Origin: Bacillota bacterium
Lineage (GTDB): Bacteria > Bacillota > Sulfobacillia > Sulfobacillales > Sulfobacillaceae
Reading direction: 5' to 3'
DNA: 57,750 bases
Assembly (NCBI GenBank): GCA_026627385.1
Contig: JAPNUR010000021.1
Location: 1-57,750, forward strand
Each line of letters starts with the position of its first letter. Within the stretch, counting starts at the first letter, position 1. This document shows positions 42,652 through 52,190 of the stretch, in pieces. The notes below the pieces were generated by a model. That model did no database searches, was not told the origin of the DNA, and worked only from the letters and a program-made list of their open reading frames with translations. Both the position numbers and the translations under genes were made by a program.

Positions 42652-44918
42652 CGTATCAACTCCTTCAGATTCAACACCAATAGCACTGATCCATCGCCTA
42701 ACAGCGCGGTCCCTTGGTAAATGGATAAGTGGGCTAATGGCTCGCCTAAGGGTTTGACAATCACATCAACGGTTTCACGAAAGTCGTCGATGATGAAACC
42801 CACATCCTCGTCGCCCACCCGACCGATAAGGACCGCCCACTCACCCAACCGATTCGGCCGGGGCTCTTCATGAAATGCCAAGACCTGTGCCAAATTGACG
42901 AGGGAGAGCGTATGGCCACGCAAAGTGAGGGTAGGGTGATGTCCCAAGTGTTGAAGGCGGTCCGGCGCCACGCGGACAGTTTCCACCACGTCTTCGATGG
43001 GGATTCCAAATGATTGGCGACCTAACTCTACGACCATCACTCGCCGGGACATCATGGCCGAGGGCATGATCAGGCGAACGCTCAAGCCTTGATTGTGACG
43101 GCTTTCGAGCACAATGCGGCCACCCCGCTGTTCCACCACTTGCTTCACGATATCCATCCCGACGCCGCGGCCGGACACATCGGACACGCTCGTGGCGGTC
43201 GAAAAACCCGGGTGAAAAATGAAGCCCCACACGTCTTGGTCGGACAACCGCTGGAGCTCATCTGCCGCCACGAGTCCCTTTTCATGCGCACGGCGCCGGA
43301 TGCGGTCACTATCTAGTCCCCGGCCGTCATCGCTCACCTCAACAACAACCTGGTCGCCTTGGTACCAAGCACTAAGCCGCAGGCGAGCGGGTAACGCTTT
43401 GCCTAAGCGGCGCCGTTCGTCGGGCAATTCAATGCCGTGGTCTAGGCTATTGCGAATTAAATGCAAGAGGGGCTCAGCCAAAATTTCGGCAACACCTTTA
43501 TCAATTTCGGTATCCTCTCCCACAATGCTCAGTGCCACATCTTTCCCTAACTTGCGTGCCAAATCGCGCACAAGTTTTGGAAATCGTTGAAAAATGGTGG
43601 CCATCGGGACCATTCGCACGTCAAACACTGCAGCTTGCAGGTCGTCGGCAATGCGGTTAATCGCCGCATATTGAGCCCACATCTCACGAGCCAAATTGTT
43701 AACCCCATATTCGCTTTCCGCTTTTTTCGCTAAGTACGGCAACCCATTTTTCGCGACCACCATTTCCCCTACCAGGGCCATCAGGCGGTCGATTTTCTCC
43801 GACGCCACGCGGATTGTCGCCATCTTGCGCACGTTTTCATCATCACGGCCTTGTTTAATCCGCTGACGAGCCGTTTCCTCCCGAGTGGGCCCAATGTCAG
43901 GCAATCCGTTAGTGGTGGCAAGCACCTCTCCTGAAAAATGTGCAGCCCATTCGCGCAAAGTGGCCCAAACCCGGTCCTGATCCCCCTTTCCGGCGTGAAC
44001 GAAGCCACGAAACCACTTCTCCGGCACCGATGCGGTCGAGGCCCCATCCGAGAATTCAATGAGTGCCGCAAAGTCTTCGTGACGCAACAGAGAGAACAAG
44101 GCTGATCGACGGTTCTCATCGAGACCCCTCAGCGCGTCCCGCCCGCCGAGGTTGGCCAGCTTCCAGCGATCCACGGGGCTCAATGTCACAGCCTCGGCAT
44201 CGAACTGAAAATACTGGACGATCTCCGATTGAGGGGCTTGGGAAATCATGTGAAACGCGAGGACGCATTGATAGAGATCCAGAATTTCCGGATCCGGCCA
44301 TTCTTGTGGGCCCACGATCGTCCCCCACAGCAATCCGGGCGCGTGCCGCGCTTGCCAAAGCGGGTCATCCCCGTGGTAAAAGGTGTCGGGGGCGGGGCGG
44401 TACGCAATATGCCACAGCACATCCGCGGTTTCAAACGCGGGCCAAAGGGCCACTTGTGCGGCCAAGGGCATCGCCAAGAGCGGCGCATCTCCACGCTCAT
44501 GTGTTGGCAGCGAGGGGGACGCCGATAAGGGCGCCTGATCATCCATCCATCCTCTAAGATTCACCATAAGATCCTGGTGCTGCACAATGACGGTCGTCGG
44601 TTTCCCCTCCGCGCGAATGTCTGCGAGACCTTGTCGCACGGCATCCAGCAGGCGAAACAAGAGATCGCTCAACCCCGGCTGGTAGACGAGACGCGCCGAT
44701 CGCAACGCCTCCATCACATCCTCGGTCGCGTGTAACAGCTCACTGAGCTCCGGAAAATCAAAGAGCCCGCTATTACCTTTCAACGTGTGAACCGCGCGAA
44801 ATAACTCTTCTACACTATCCTCATCCTGAGGATCCTTTTCCAGCCGTAAGAGCACGTCATAACACCGATCCAGGAGCTCCTCCGATTCGTCAACGAACTG
44901 GGTCAAAAGAGGGTTCAT
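42642..44918 (-). CDS. cheA: CheA histidine kinase (set II)
   Basis: A 758-residue kinase. The HPt domain has its phospho-histidine at residue 44 (RAVHTLKGNSGL). Residues about 130-380 are a divergent spacer with no clear match. The dimerisation and ATPase regions follow (EPLLHLIRNSLDHGIELPDERR, DDGRGLDSDRIRR, SGRGVGMDIVKQV), then a CheW-like P5 domain to the end. The kinase lacks the extra CheW and receiver domains of the set I enzyme. I chose ATG 44918 after AAGGATGAGCGTAGT. Confidence 0.92.
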   Translation of the reverse strand: MNPLLTQFVDESEELLDRCYDVLLRLEKDPQDEDSVEELFRAVHTLKGNSGLFDFPELSELLHATEDVMEALRSARLVYQPGLSDLLFRLLDAVRQGLADIRAEGKPTTVIVQHQDLMVNLRGWMDDQAPLSASPSLPTHERGDAPLLAMPLAAQVALWPAFETADVLWHIAYRPAPDTFYHGDDPLWQARHAPGLLWGTIVGPQEWPDPEILDLYQCVLAFHMISQAPQSEIVQYFQFDAEAVTLSPVDRWKLANLGGRDALRGLDENRRSALFSLLRHEDFAALIEFSDGASTASVPEKWFRGFVHAGKGDQDRVWATLREWAAHFSGEVLATTNGLPDIGPTREETARQRIKQGRDDENVRKMATIRVASEKIDRLMALVGEMVVAKNGLPYLAKKAESEYGVNNLAREMWAQYAAINRIADDLQAAVFDVRMVPMATIFQRFPKLVRDLARKLGKDVALSIVGEDTEIDKGVAEILAEPLLHLIRNSLDHGIELPDERRRLGKALPARLRLSAWYQGDQVVVEVSDDGRGLDSDRIRRRAHEKGLVAADELQRLSDQDVWGFIFHPGFSTATSVSDVSGRGVGMDIVKQVVEQRGGRIVLESRHNQGLSVRLIMPSAMMSRRVMVVELGRQSFGIPIEDVVETVRVAPDRLQHLGHHPTLTLRGHTLSLVNLAQVLAFHEEPRPNRLGEWAVLIGRVGDEDVGFIIDDFRETVDVIVKPLGEPLAHLSIYQGTALLGDGSVLLVLNLKELIRWQ

Positions 44919-45068
44919 ACTACGCTCATCCTTACCGAACATGCACAAGATTCGCCGCCAATTTCGGCATCAGGCTTAGTTCCCAACAACGTCCGCATAC
45001 CATAATGCACCGCATTCGCATGTCTTCAGGCAGTCTCTCGCGTCAGATGCACCATTCAGCGGCCTGAT

Positions 45069-45953
45069 TCAGGGCTTCATCCTGGCATTAGGCGTTGCCC
45101 CCATCGGTTTTTGGTATACGATCCCTTCACTAAAGCGACGCGCATGGTATCTCGACGAAATCCGACTCATTGACTCGGAATGACCCAGCAACAAGAACCC
45201 GCCGTCATTCAACGCCTGGTAAAGGGCGTCCGCTGCCAATTGGCGCGCGCGATCATCAAAGTAAATCAGGAGATTGCGACAAAACACCAAATCAAAGCCG
45301 CTGTACGCACGCAAGTCATCCGGATTCAACAAATTCACGCGAGTAAATCGAATGCTATCGCGCAATGTTGGATGAATCAGATACCCATTTTTCACGGGAG
45401 TAAAGTACTTGGTCAACAAAGCCGGGGGCACGTGTTGTACGGAACGCCGCGTGTAGATACCCCGCTCTGCTGCCCGCAGAACCTCGGTGTCAATATCTGA
45501 CGCAACAATTTCCACGTCCCAGGTCGCCAGTCCTTCCCAGTATTCTAAGAGGTAAATGGCCACCGAATAGGCTTCTTCACCAGAGGATGACGGAATCACC
45601 CAAATTCTCACGGTTCTGGGCGGGTTCAGCCGTTGGGTTACGTCTGGCAAGAGATCCCGCACCATCATCCGAAACTGATGAGCTTCGCGAAAAAAGTAGG
45701 TCTCGTTGACGGTCATAATGTTGACCAATTCTTGCCACTCGTCCCGTCCGTCGGGATCGTTTAAGAGAAATAGGTAACTTCGAAAATCTCGCGAGCCCGT
45801 GGCATCCATCCGCTCCATGAGTCGCTTGTCCACGAAGTATCGCTTGTTGACCTCAAAAAAGATCCCGGTGCGGTGATAAAAGATGTCGCGAAAGCGCGTA
45901 AAGTCTTCGTGGGAAATCAATTCCCGGCTCACGCCAACCACATCCTTCCGCAT
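45069..45953 (-). CDS. cheR: Chemoreceptor methyltransferase CheR (set II)
   Basis: A 294-residue CheR with NIMTVNETYFFREAHQF, the cofactor site VIPSSSGEEAYSVAIYLLEY, VASDIDTEVLRAAERGIY and DLVFCRNLLIYFD. It is a closer match to canonical CheR than the set I paralogue. It sits between cheB and cheA with a 150-base gap before cheA. Confidence 0.9.
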   Translation of the reverse strand: MRKDVVGVSRELISHEDFTRFRDIFYHRTGIFFEVNKRYFVDKRLMERMDATGSRDFRSYLFLLNDPDGRDEWQELVNIMTVNETYFFREAHQFRMMVRDLLPDVTQRLNPPRTVRIWVIPSSSGEEAYSVAIYLLEYWEGLATWDVEIVASDIDTEVLRAAERGIYTRRSVQHVPPALLTKYFTPVKNGYLIHPTLRDSIRFTRVNLLNPDDLRAYSGFDLVFCRNLLIYFDDRARQLAADALYQALNDGGFLLLGHSESMSRISSRYHARRFSEGIVYQKPMGATPNARMKP

Positions 45954-45999
45954 AGGCCTTCCCTCGGCTGAACCCGCCCCTTAGACGTAACCATCGCCA

Positions 46000-47073
46000 T
46001 CAATGCGCCTCATCTCTCTTTGTCCAGACTGCAATTTGTGCTGCAATCCGGTGTGCCGGCAGCACCACCGATGCGCCGCCACGCTCGATTAAGGCGTGCG
46101 GCATCCCAAAGACGACCGCCGTGCTCTCCGATTCCGCAATCGTCAAACCGCCGCGTTTCCTGAGCCGAGCCATGGCCTCCGCTCCGTCGTAGCCCATCCC
46201 CGTCAACAACACGCCGATAGTCCGGGTAGGATCCCAATGCTGCAACACCGATTCCACGAGATCATCGACTGAAGGATGCCACAAAAACGCCTCATTCTGT
46301 GGCCGGGGGAACACCACCCATTCGGCTCCACGGCGTCCAATGCGCATATCTTTCCCGCCTTGACCGATGTAGATGGTGTCTGGCTGAATGGTCACAGGCT
46401 CGCACACCTCCACGACTTTGAGCGCACACTGCCGATCCATGCGTTCCGCAAAGGCGCGGCTAAACTCAGCCGGCATATGTTGAGCCACCAGCACCGCCCA
46501 CCCCAACGACGCCGGCAATTCAGGGAGGATGGCTTCCAGCGTCCGTGGGCCGCCCGTTGACACGCCAATGACCACCAGCCCGCGGAAAAGGCACCCCTTC
46601 TGAGGCAGTGCCTGACGACCTTTCGCGGGGCTTGGATGGCCCACAGCGTGTCGATCGGGCGTAGCCTTGAGCCACTTATGGCGCACTCGTGCGGCTGCGC
46701 GCACTTTGGCGATGAGTTCCTCTTTAACGCGGTCGAGCGATAGGGAAATCGTACCGTCGGGTTTGGGCACGTAATCCAACGCCCCCAGGTTCAGAGCCTC
46801 AAAAGTCGCCAACGCTCCGCGATGGGTCAACGAAGACAGCATCACCACCGGTACCGGACGCTCGATCATCATCATGGCCAAAGCGGTAAGGCCATCCATG
46901 ACAGGCATGTTAATGTCCAGAATCACGACGTCAGGCTGCCAAACGCGGTTCGCTTCTACCGCTTCGGCACCATGCCGCGCCGTCTGGATGGTAAAATCCC
47001 CGGCTTCAGCAAATAAGTCGGTGAGGTGACGCCGCATCAAGGCCGAATCGTCAGCTATCAGCAGCTTAGGCAT
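46000..47073 (-). CDS. cheB: Chemoreceptor methylesterase CheB (set II)
   Basis: A 357-residue receiver-methylesterase. LLIADDSALMRRHL and VVILDINMPVMDG mark the receiver. VIGVSTGGPRTL, VAQHMPAEFSRAF and LLTGMGYDGAEAM hold the catalytic Ser, His and Asp. ATG 47073 lies inside the last codons of the triple-CheW gene (8-base overlap), so the two are translationally coupled. Confidence 0.9.
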   Translation of the reverse strand: MPKLLIADDSALMRRHLTDLFAEAGDFTIQTARHGAEAVEANRVWQPDVVILDINMPVMDGLTALAMMMIERPVPVVMLSSLTHRGALATFEALNLGALDYVPKPDGTISLSLDRVKEELIAKVRAAARVRHKWLKATPDRHAVGHPSPAKGRQALPQKGCLFRGLVVIGVSTGGPRTLEAILPELPASLGWAVLVAQHMPAEFSRAFAERMDRQCALKVVEVCEPVTIQPDTIYIGQGGKDMRIGRRGAEWVVFPRPQNEAFLWHPSVDDLVESVLQHWDPTRTIGVLLTGMGYDGAEAMARLRKRGGLTIAESESTAVVFGMPHALIERGGASVVLPAHRIAAQIAVWTKRDEAH

Positions 47074-48613
47074 CGATGGTGGTCCCAGCATGCAGTTGCT
47101 TGAGATCCTCAATCTGATCATGCGTCATGAGGTGGTCGACATTGATTAACTGAATCATGCGGCGTGCATCGGACAGGTTGGCGACGCGGCCGAGAAGCGC
47201 ATGCTGGGCTGCCGATAAATAGGGGGCCGGTTCAATCAAGGTTGGCGAGAGTTTTAAGACCTCGGATACCGCATCGACGATAAATCCGGTGGTCAACCCT
47301 GCCATGACAAACACCATCACGCGTTGACGTTCGGATTGCGCCACCGGCTCTAAGCCCAGTAAACGGCGAAAGTCGAGCACGGGTAACACGTTGCCGCGAA
47401 GGTTAATCACCCCTTCCACATAATCGGGGGCATGGGGTACCCGGGTCAAGCGGTCGGGCACGCGCACGATTTCTTGCACACTGTCAATCGGTACTCCGTA
47501 CTCTTCCCCACCCAGTCGAAACACGACAAATTGTTCATCATCGTCAACCCGATCGCCATCGGTGCGCTCGTCTTGACGCTGGTTTTCGTCCCAGGCATCC
47601 ATGGCTGTTTTGACCTCCTCTAACGCCAATCGATCAAGGAGACGTTCGGTGTCCATGACGCCAACTAGGCGCTCCTCCGCCAGTCGGCAGAATCCCCGTA
47701 TTTCCGCCACCTCTTGACGCTGGGCGATAAGCCGCGGCATCGGCTGAATTGCTGAACGCTCCACGCGTAGCACCTCTCTGACGCTATCGGTCACCAACCC
47801 CACGGTATCCCCGCCGCGCGAGATGACCATCACTCGGGCGCGCATGTGGTCCGTTGCCGGGGGAAACCCCAAAGTCTCCCTAAGGCTGATGAGGGGAATC
47901 AATTGACGCCTAAGCGGCACAATGCCCAGAACTCGCGGCGGCGCATGGGGGATCTGCATGACCCGGTCGGGCATTTGCATGATTTCCCGGACATGGTCAA
48001 TAACCATAGCATATTCCTGACCCGCAATATCAAAACTGACGAGCTCGACTTCATCGCCCGCACGCTCAATCTCCTGGCGTTGGTCCTGACCCCTCTGGAT
48101 TGATGAACCGCCCTCATGGGACGTCGGAGCATTGCCAAAGGCTGTCTGAAATTCGTGGGCTATCATCTGAAGAAAGTCCAACACTAAAAAGAGATGAACC
48201 TCTCCGTCTGGGCGCTGAATCACGCCGGGTATCCAGTCCCGCCGTATTTCGGTGCGCATATGGTCTACCGAAGTAATGTCCTCCGGCCGCACTTCAATGA
48301 CGCTCAACACGTGGTCCACGATGAATCCCATGAGTTGGCCCACGTTTAATACCAGCGCCCGGGTCGTGTCATCAACCTCACGGGCATCTAGCCCTAGCAA
48401 ATGGCGCAGGGAAACCAAAGGCAAGACCTGACCGCGCAAATTGGCCAGCCCTAGCAAACTTGGGGGAGCTAACGGAACCTCGATGAGTCGCGGCACCCGA
48501 ATAATTTCCTGCACCTGGGCGACATCAACCGCATACGCTTCCCGACCGACAGTAAACGTGACCATCTGCCCAACCGCTGTGGGGGTGGCGATTTCTGACA
48601 ATACGGTGCTCAT
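47066..48613 (-). CDS. Protein with three tandem CheW domains
   Basis: A 515-residue protein with three successive CheW domains: about 14-155 (VTFTVGREAYAVDVAQVQEI), about 190-330 (VSFDIAGQEYAMVIDHVREI) and about 360-500 (VVFRLGGEEYGVPIDSVQEI). Each has the LxGxxxLRxxxxPLxxLR-type turn; the middle one reads LGIVPLRRQLIPLISLR, with the usual NLRG altered. Such a protein could bridge several receptors and kinases. ATG 48613 follows TAGGGGGG, just after the tandem-MCP stop. Confidence 0.88.
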   Translation of the reverse strand: MSTVLSEIATPTAVGQMVTFTVGREAYAVDVAQVQEIIRVPRLIEVPLAPPSLLGLANLRGQVLPLVSLRHLLGLDAREVDDTTRALVLNVGQLMGFIVDHVLSVIEVRPEDITSVDHMRTEIRRDWIPGVIQRPDGEVHLFLVLDFLQMIAHEFQTAFGNAPTSHEGGSSIQRGQDQRQEIERAGDEVELVSFDIAGQEYAMVIDHVREIMQMPDRVMQIPHAPPRVLGIVPLRRQLIPLISLRETLGFPPATDHMRARVMVISRGGDTVGLVTDSVREVLRVERSAIQPMPRLIAQRQEVAEIRGFCRLAEERLVGVMDTERLLDRLALEEVKTAMDAWDENQRQDERTDGDRVDDDEQFVVFRLGGEEYGVPIDSVQEIVRVPDRLTRVPHAPDYVEGVINLRGNVLPVLDFRRLLGLEPVAQSERQRVMVFVMAGLTTGFIVDAVSEVLKLSPTLIEPAPYLSAAQHALLGRVANLSDARRMIQLINVDHLMTHDQIEDLKQLHAGTTIDA

Positions 48614-48623
48614 GTTGGCCCCC

Positions 48624-50537
48624 CTAGGTCGCGCTTTGCAACTCGTCGGCCAGCGACGCGATTTCTTCGATACTGGCCGCGAGCTCTTCAGTACTCTGCG
48701 CCTGTTGTCTAGCTGCTGTGGCCGCCTCCGTAGCAGCCTTTGACGCCTCTTCCGCGGCCGCCGCAATTTGTTCCATGCCAATTTTGACTTGATTGATGGA
48801 GGTGGCGATCTCCGTGCTCGCGCGTGAAATCTCTTCTACCCCTTGGCGCACGACGTGCACATCAGCCTCCACGGTATTCAAATTTTGCGTCACTGCATGC
48901 GCCTTTTCCACTTCGCGCAGCGCCGCGGCTAAGATATTGTCGACTTCCGATACCACCACCGTAATCTGATCCTGCATGGCCTTGACCAAATCTTTTATGC
49001 GATCTGCGTTTTGAGCAGAATCGTGCGCGAGGTTGCGAATGTCGGTAGCCACCACCACGAATCCCTTGCCAAACTCCCCGGCTCGCGCCGCTTCAATGGA
49101 TCCGTTCACCGCCAGCATATTTGTTTGAATGGATACGGTGGTTATGGCATCCACAATTTTGTCAATCCGGCGCGACACCTGCTCTAAATCTTTTAACTGC
49201 CCTAAGCTGGCTCGCGAGGTGTCCACTGAGTTCTGAATGCCCACGATGAGGTTGTCCACATTCACCTTGTTTTCTTGCAAAAGAGCCTGAATAGCGCTCA
49301 CTTTCTCACTAACACGAGCGGCTCGCCCTTCCGCCAGCTGAAGGCCGTTCTCGATTTGCCCAATGGCTTGCGACGATTCTTCGGTGGCGCCCGCCTGAAT
49401 TTGTGCCCCTTTATGAATTTGGTCAATGGCGTCGAGAATCTCCGTGGCAGAGCGGTGAATCTCCTGCACCGTCGCGGCCAGCTCTTCGGCCGCTGCCGCC
49501 ACGGATTCCGAGCTCTTTTGCACATCGGTGGCGTTGCGCAAGTCATCGGCTAAGTCCGACAAATTTTGGGAGGCTTGTTCAGCTTCCGCCAGCGCCGCAG
49601 CCTGTTCCGCCGTGGTCTTGCTGGTTTCTTCCGCGGCCGTGCTTTGCTCTTCGGCCGCCGCCGCAATATCCTCGATGCCCCTCAGTGCTTCTTGTGTGGC
49701 TGTGTTTGATTCCTTGGCTTCCAGAGTGAAGGCTTGGACTTCTTCGACAATCTCCGCGGCATTGCTGCGAATTTGCTCGAGTTCTACCATAATGTTTTCG
49801 CCTTTGAGCACTTCCTCGCCTACTGTCTGCGCCGCTTGATTAATTCCCTCAGCAATGCGTTGAACATCCCCTTGAATTTGGGCCACCAATTCTTGGATAG
49901 ATGTGGCGCTCTTTTCCGAGGTTTCTGCCAACGTCCGCACTTCGTCGGCAACGACGGCAAATCCTTTGCCGTGTTGGCCTGCCCGGGCCGCCTCAATGGC
50001 CGCATTCAAGGCGAGCAAGTTCGTCTGATCGGCAATGCGCGCGACAGCCTGCACGATGTCTCCAATATTCGCCGATTGCTGTTCCAGCTCGCGCACCCGC
50101 GTTACGGCGTCGCCTTGCCGCTCGGCCGCCATGCGCACGTTATCGACCAGGCCAGCAATTTCCTGATGCAATTGCGCAATCAACTGTTGTAGCGCTTCGA
50201 CTTTTCCTTGACTCACCTCAGCCGACTGCAATTGCCGACCAATAGCACTGGCCACCTGCTTAAACCCGGCTTGTGCCTCTTGCACTGCGCCGCTGGCTTC
50301 ATTTGCCCCCGCGGCAATTTGCTCGGCACTGCGCCGCAACTCTTCGGCAGCAGAAGCGCTCTCCGTGATGCCCGCCGCCAACTGACTAGCCGCCGACGCT
50401 AAGCGCTCGGCCGCCTGCTGCCGTTTTGCTAAAGTACGGGCTCGCCGCCTCTGGATCTCCGCACTTCGCGCCGTCTCCTCTTCCCGATCGCGTTTGGTCA
50501 CGCTCTCTCCAGAAATAGTCGATTTGACAAGGCTCAT
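48624..50537 (-). CDS. Soluble chemoreceptor with two tandem MCP signalling hairpins
   Basis: A 637-residue, alanine-rich, almost fully helical protein with no membrane segment or recognised sensor domain. It has two receptor tips: [20 protein letters not shown] with [16 protein letters not shown], and [20 protein letters not shown] with [16 protein letters not shown]. Each tip is flanked by long coiled-coil arms rich in AAAEE repeats. I chose ATG 50537 because AAGGAG lies eight bases upstream, rather than ATG 50543. It is the first gene of the set II operon. A run of 16 G lies 190 bases upstream. Confidence 0.88.
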   Translation of the reverse strand: MSLVKSTISGESVTKRDREEETARSAEIQRRRARTLAKRQQAAERLASAASQLAAGITESASAAEELRRSAEQIAAGANEASGAVQEAQAGFKQVASAIGRQLQSAEVSQGKVEALQQLIAQLHQEIAGLVDNVRMAAERQGDAVTRVRELEQQSANIGDIVQAVARIADQTNLLALNAAIEAARAGQHGKGFAVVADEVRTLAETSEKSATSIQELVAQIQGDVQRIAEGINQAAQTVGEEVLKGENIMVELEQIRSNAAEIVEEVQAFTLEAKESNTATQEALRGIEDIAAAAEEQSTAAEETSKTTAEQAAALAEAEQASQNLSDLADDLRNATDVQKSSESVAAAAEELAATVQEIHRSATEILDAIDQIHKGAQIQAGATEESSQAIGQIENGLQLAEGRAARVSEKVSAIQALLQENKVNVDNLIVGIQNSVDTSRASLGQLKDLEQVSRRIDKIVDAITTVSIQTNMLAVNGSIEAARAGEFGKGFVVVATDIRNLAHDSAQNADRIKDLVKAMQDQITVVVSEVDNILAAALREVEKAHAVTQNLNTVEADVHVVRQGVEEISRASTEIATSINQVKIGMEQIAAAAEEASKAATEAATAARQQAQSTEELAASIEEIASLADELQSAT

Positions 50538-50726
50538 CAGCATCGCTCCTTTTTGCATTGAGAATGCATGCTACGACTCTTCGCAAAAAGGTGCACCGCC
50601 GGAGGAGCCCTGGTCCAACGCCACAACACCCTCGCGCGACCATGGTCACGGTAGTCATGGGCAGGGGGCAACCCGAGGTCACGTGATGTACGATTTCCTA
50701 TAATACACCAATAATGGTAATAATTA

Positions 50727-50742
50727 CCCCCCCCCCCCCCCC
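50727..50742. repeat. Homopolymer tract, 16 C (+) / 16 G (-)
   Basis: Sixteen consecutive C on the plus strand lie in an AT-rich stretch upstream of the tandem-MCP gene (minus strand). Tracts of this length are prone to slippage. On the minus strand the tract is followed by AT-rich sequence with a TATTAT box, so its length could affect the promoter region. Confidence 0.85.
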
Positions 50743-51253
50743 GCAGAATTATCTTATTATTCAGACACACGCCACCATGCGCAGCGACACGAGGAACAAC
50801 ACGACGAATCGAACCACGGCGTTGGTACCCATCGTACGACACCGTCGTGCGCAATACTGAAGAAGAGGCCAACCGGCCCGACGCGTCGAAACATTGACGT
50901 AGGTCCACTGTACCCGGAAACCTCCAACTTTCGACCGATAATGTCATTTGCTGCTGACCTTCGACAAGGTACGGAGGAATCCTCTTTTTAACATAGAGAT
51001 TTTCCTTATGGCCATGTTAGTCGTGTGCGTGGTTGCAACGCGCTCGGGCTTTGGGTTCCTTGCCCACGTGTGACCCCGCCATCCTCGGCAGGTGGGGATT
51101 TCCTAAGGTGATTGCCTTGAGGCCGGATATTGTAAACCCGCGTCTGCCACGCTTTCTGCACTGCTTTTTCGACTGGCATATTTGACGGAATGAGTTTCCC
51201 CATCGACTCGGGCGCACACAGGTTAACCTAGCTTCTCTTGAAACCTGATCCGC
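50743..51253. other. Gap with no recognised gene
   Basis: Short frames only. A minus-strand frame at 51006-51265 is not recognisable. A C/G-rich hairpin at 51074-51097 (CCCCGCC...GGTGGGG, then AT) loosely resembles the IS-end hairpins elsewhere in the window. Confidence 0.4.
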
Positions 51254-51625
51254 CATGACTCGCATTGCTGAGGGCGTGCGACTACCGCCAAGCCATCAGC
51301 CTCTTGGATCAACTCCGACGCCATCGCCAACACGGTCTCCGACTCGCCATGCAAATGAATGTTCGGGGGTACAACGCCAATATTGAGGCTCCGCCTGCGC
51401 GCGAGCTCGCTCGAAGCTTTCGTTCCGTCGTCGCCGATGGGGTGCAGACCCCCGCGGATCAATTGTGCCAAGAAGCAACCAATGTGAGGACACTCATCCG
51501 TATCATTCGCGATCGGTGCAGCAATCCGTGGTCTTCATGGAAAAAGGGTAACATGAGGTCGCCACGGGCCAAGCCCCAGGCAACAACACGCACACGATGC
51601 TGGGCAGCATGGAAAGAGATGTCAG
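51254..51625 (+). pseudogene. Decayed copy of the membrane MCP signalling tip
   Basis: The DNA aligns with 40232-40620 of the intact MCP gene. Shared stretches include CGCATTGC, AGCCTCTTGG, CGCCATCGCCAACAC, CAACGCCAATATTGAGGCT, AACCAATGTGAG, GTGCAGCAATCCGTGGTCT and GAGGTCGCCACGGGCCAAGC. Deletions and substitutions destroy the frame. It continues directly into a second fragment from another receptor gene. Confidence 0.8.
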
Positions 51626-51791
51626 AAAGACCCATCAACGGCGGCAGCGCCTGGAGCCGTTCGTCCAATCCGTTGAGGCGGTGCGCTATAGTTTCGGTGA
51701 GTCGCTATAATAGGCAAGCTTTTGGGCCAATCGTCCATTTGCGGTGCTAGACTACCACTATTCCGCCAGTTGACACCTTTGGGGGAGACTT
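51626..51791 (-). pseudogene. Decayed copy of the soluble MCP-like gene
   Basis: The plus-strand DNA aligns with about 41643-41795 inside the soluble MCP-like gene. Shared pieces are CCATCAACGGCG, CCGTTCGTCCAATCC, AGCTTTTGGGCCA and GCGGTGCTAGAC/GCGGCGCTAAAC. On the minus strand, fragments such as NSGSLAPQMDD match [11 protein letters not shown] of the intact protein. The two receptor fragments have the same relative order and orientation as their sources but are fused by loss of about 1 kb. Confidence 0.75.
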
Positions 51792-52190
51792 CGGAAGGTG
51801 GTTCATCGGCAGACGGTCGCTGAGGCCCCGGGATGGAACAAAGATCGATGAGAACCGCAGGATTTACAACGGTAGGAGGGTGCATCTTGAAGGAGACAGT
51901 CATTTGGAAGCGCTTCGATAGGCCAAGCCTAGAGTTTTTTCAGTGCGAAACCGATCAGGAGCCTTTTGCGTTGTGCTAGAGCCCGCATTGTGATTGGGGT
52001 TGACGCGTGGGCTGAAAAAACTTTACCCCAATCTTGCACGGAATCATGCGCTCTGCGAGGAGCCGTTCGGCTTCGATGGTCGAATTTGACCCCAGCGGGA
52101 TTGATCGGGAGAAAATGGCATCAAGATGCCAAAACACGGGCTCGCTCTGGTAAAATTGAGGTAACGATCCAACCATTTCTTCTGAGGAGC
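51792..52190. other. Gap with no recognised gene
   Basis: The sequence between the receptor pseudogene and the IS transposase has no convincing gene. The left end of the IS should lie in its last part, but I could not match terminal inverted repeats. Confidence 0.4.

Noticed and set aside
50693-50727. Similarity of TAATACACCA...ATAATTA to the promoter region of the IS607 fragment at 19541
   Set aside because: The shared stretch is short and AT-rich and no recombinase fragment follows, so I do not call it an element end.
51006-51265. Minus-strand frames in the gap left of the receptor pseudogene
   Set aside because: No recognisable motif; the area is full of decayed DNA and a hairpin, so chance frames are likely.
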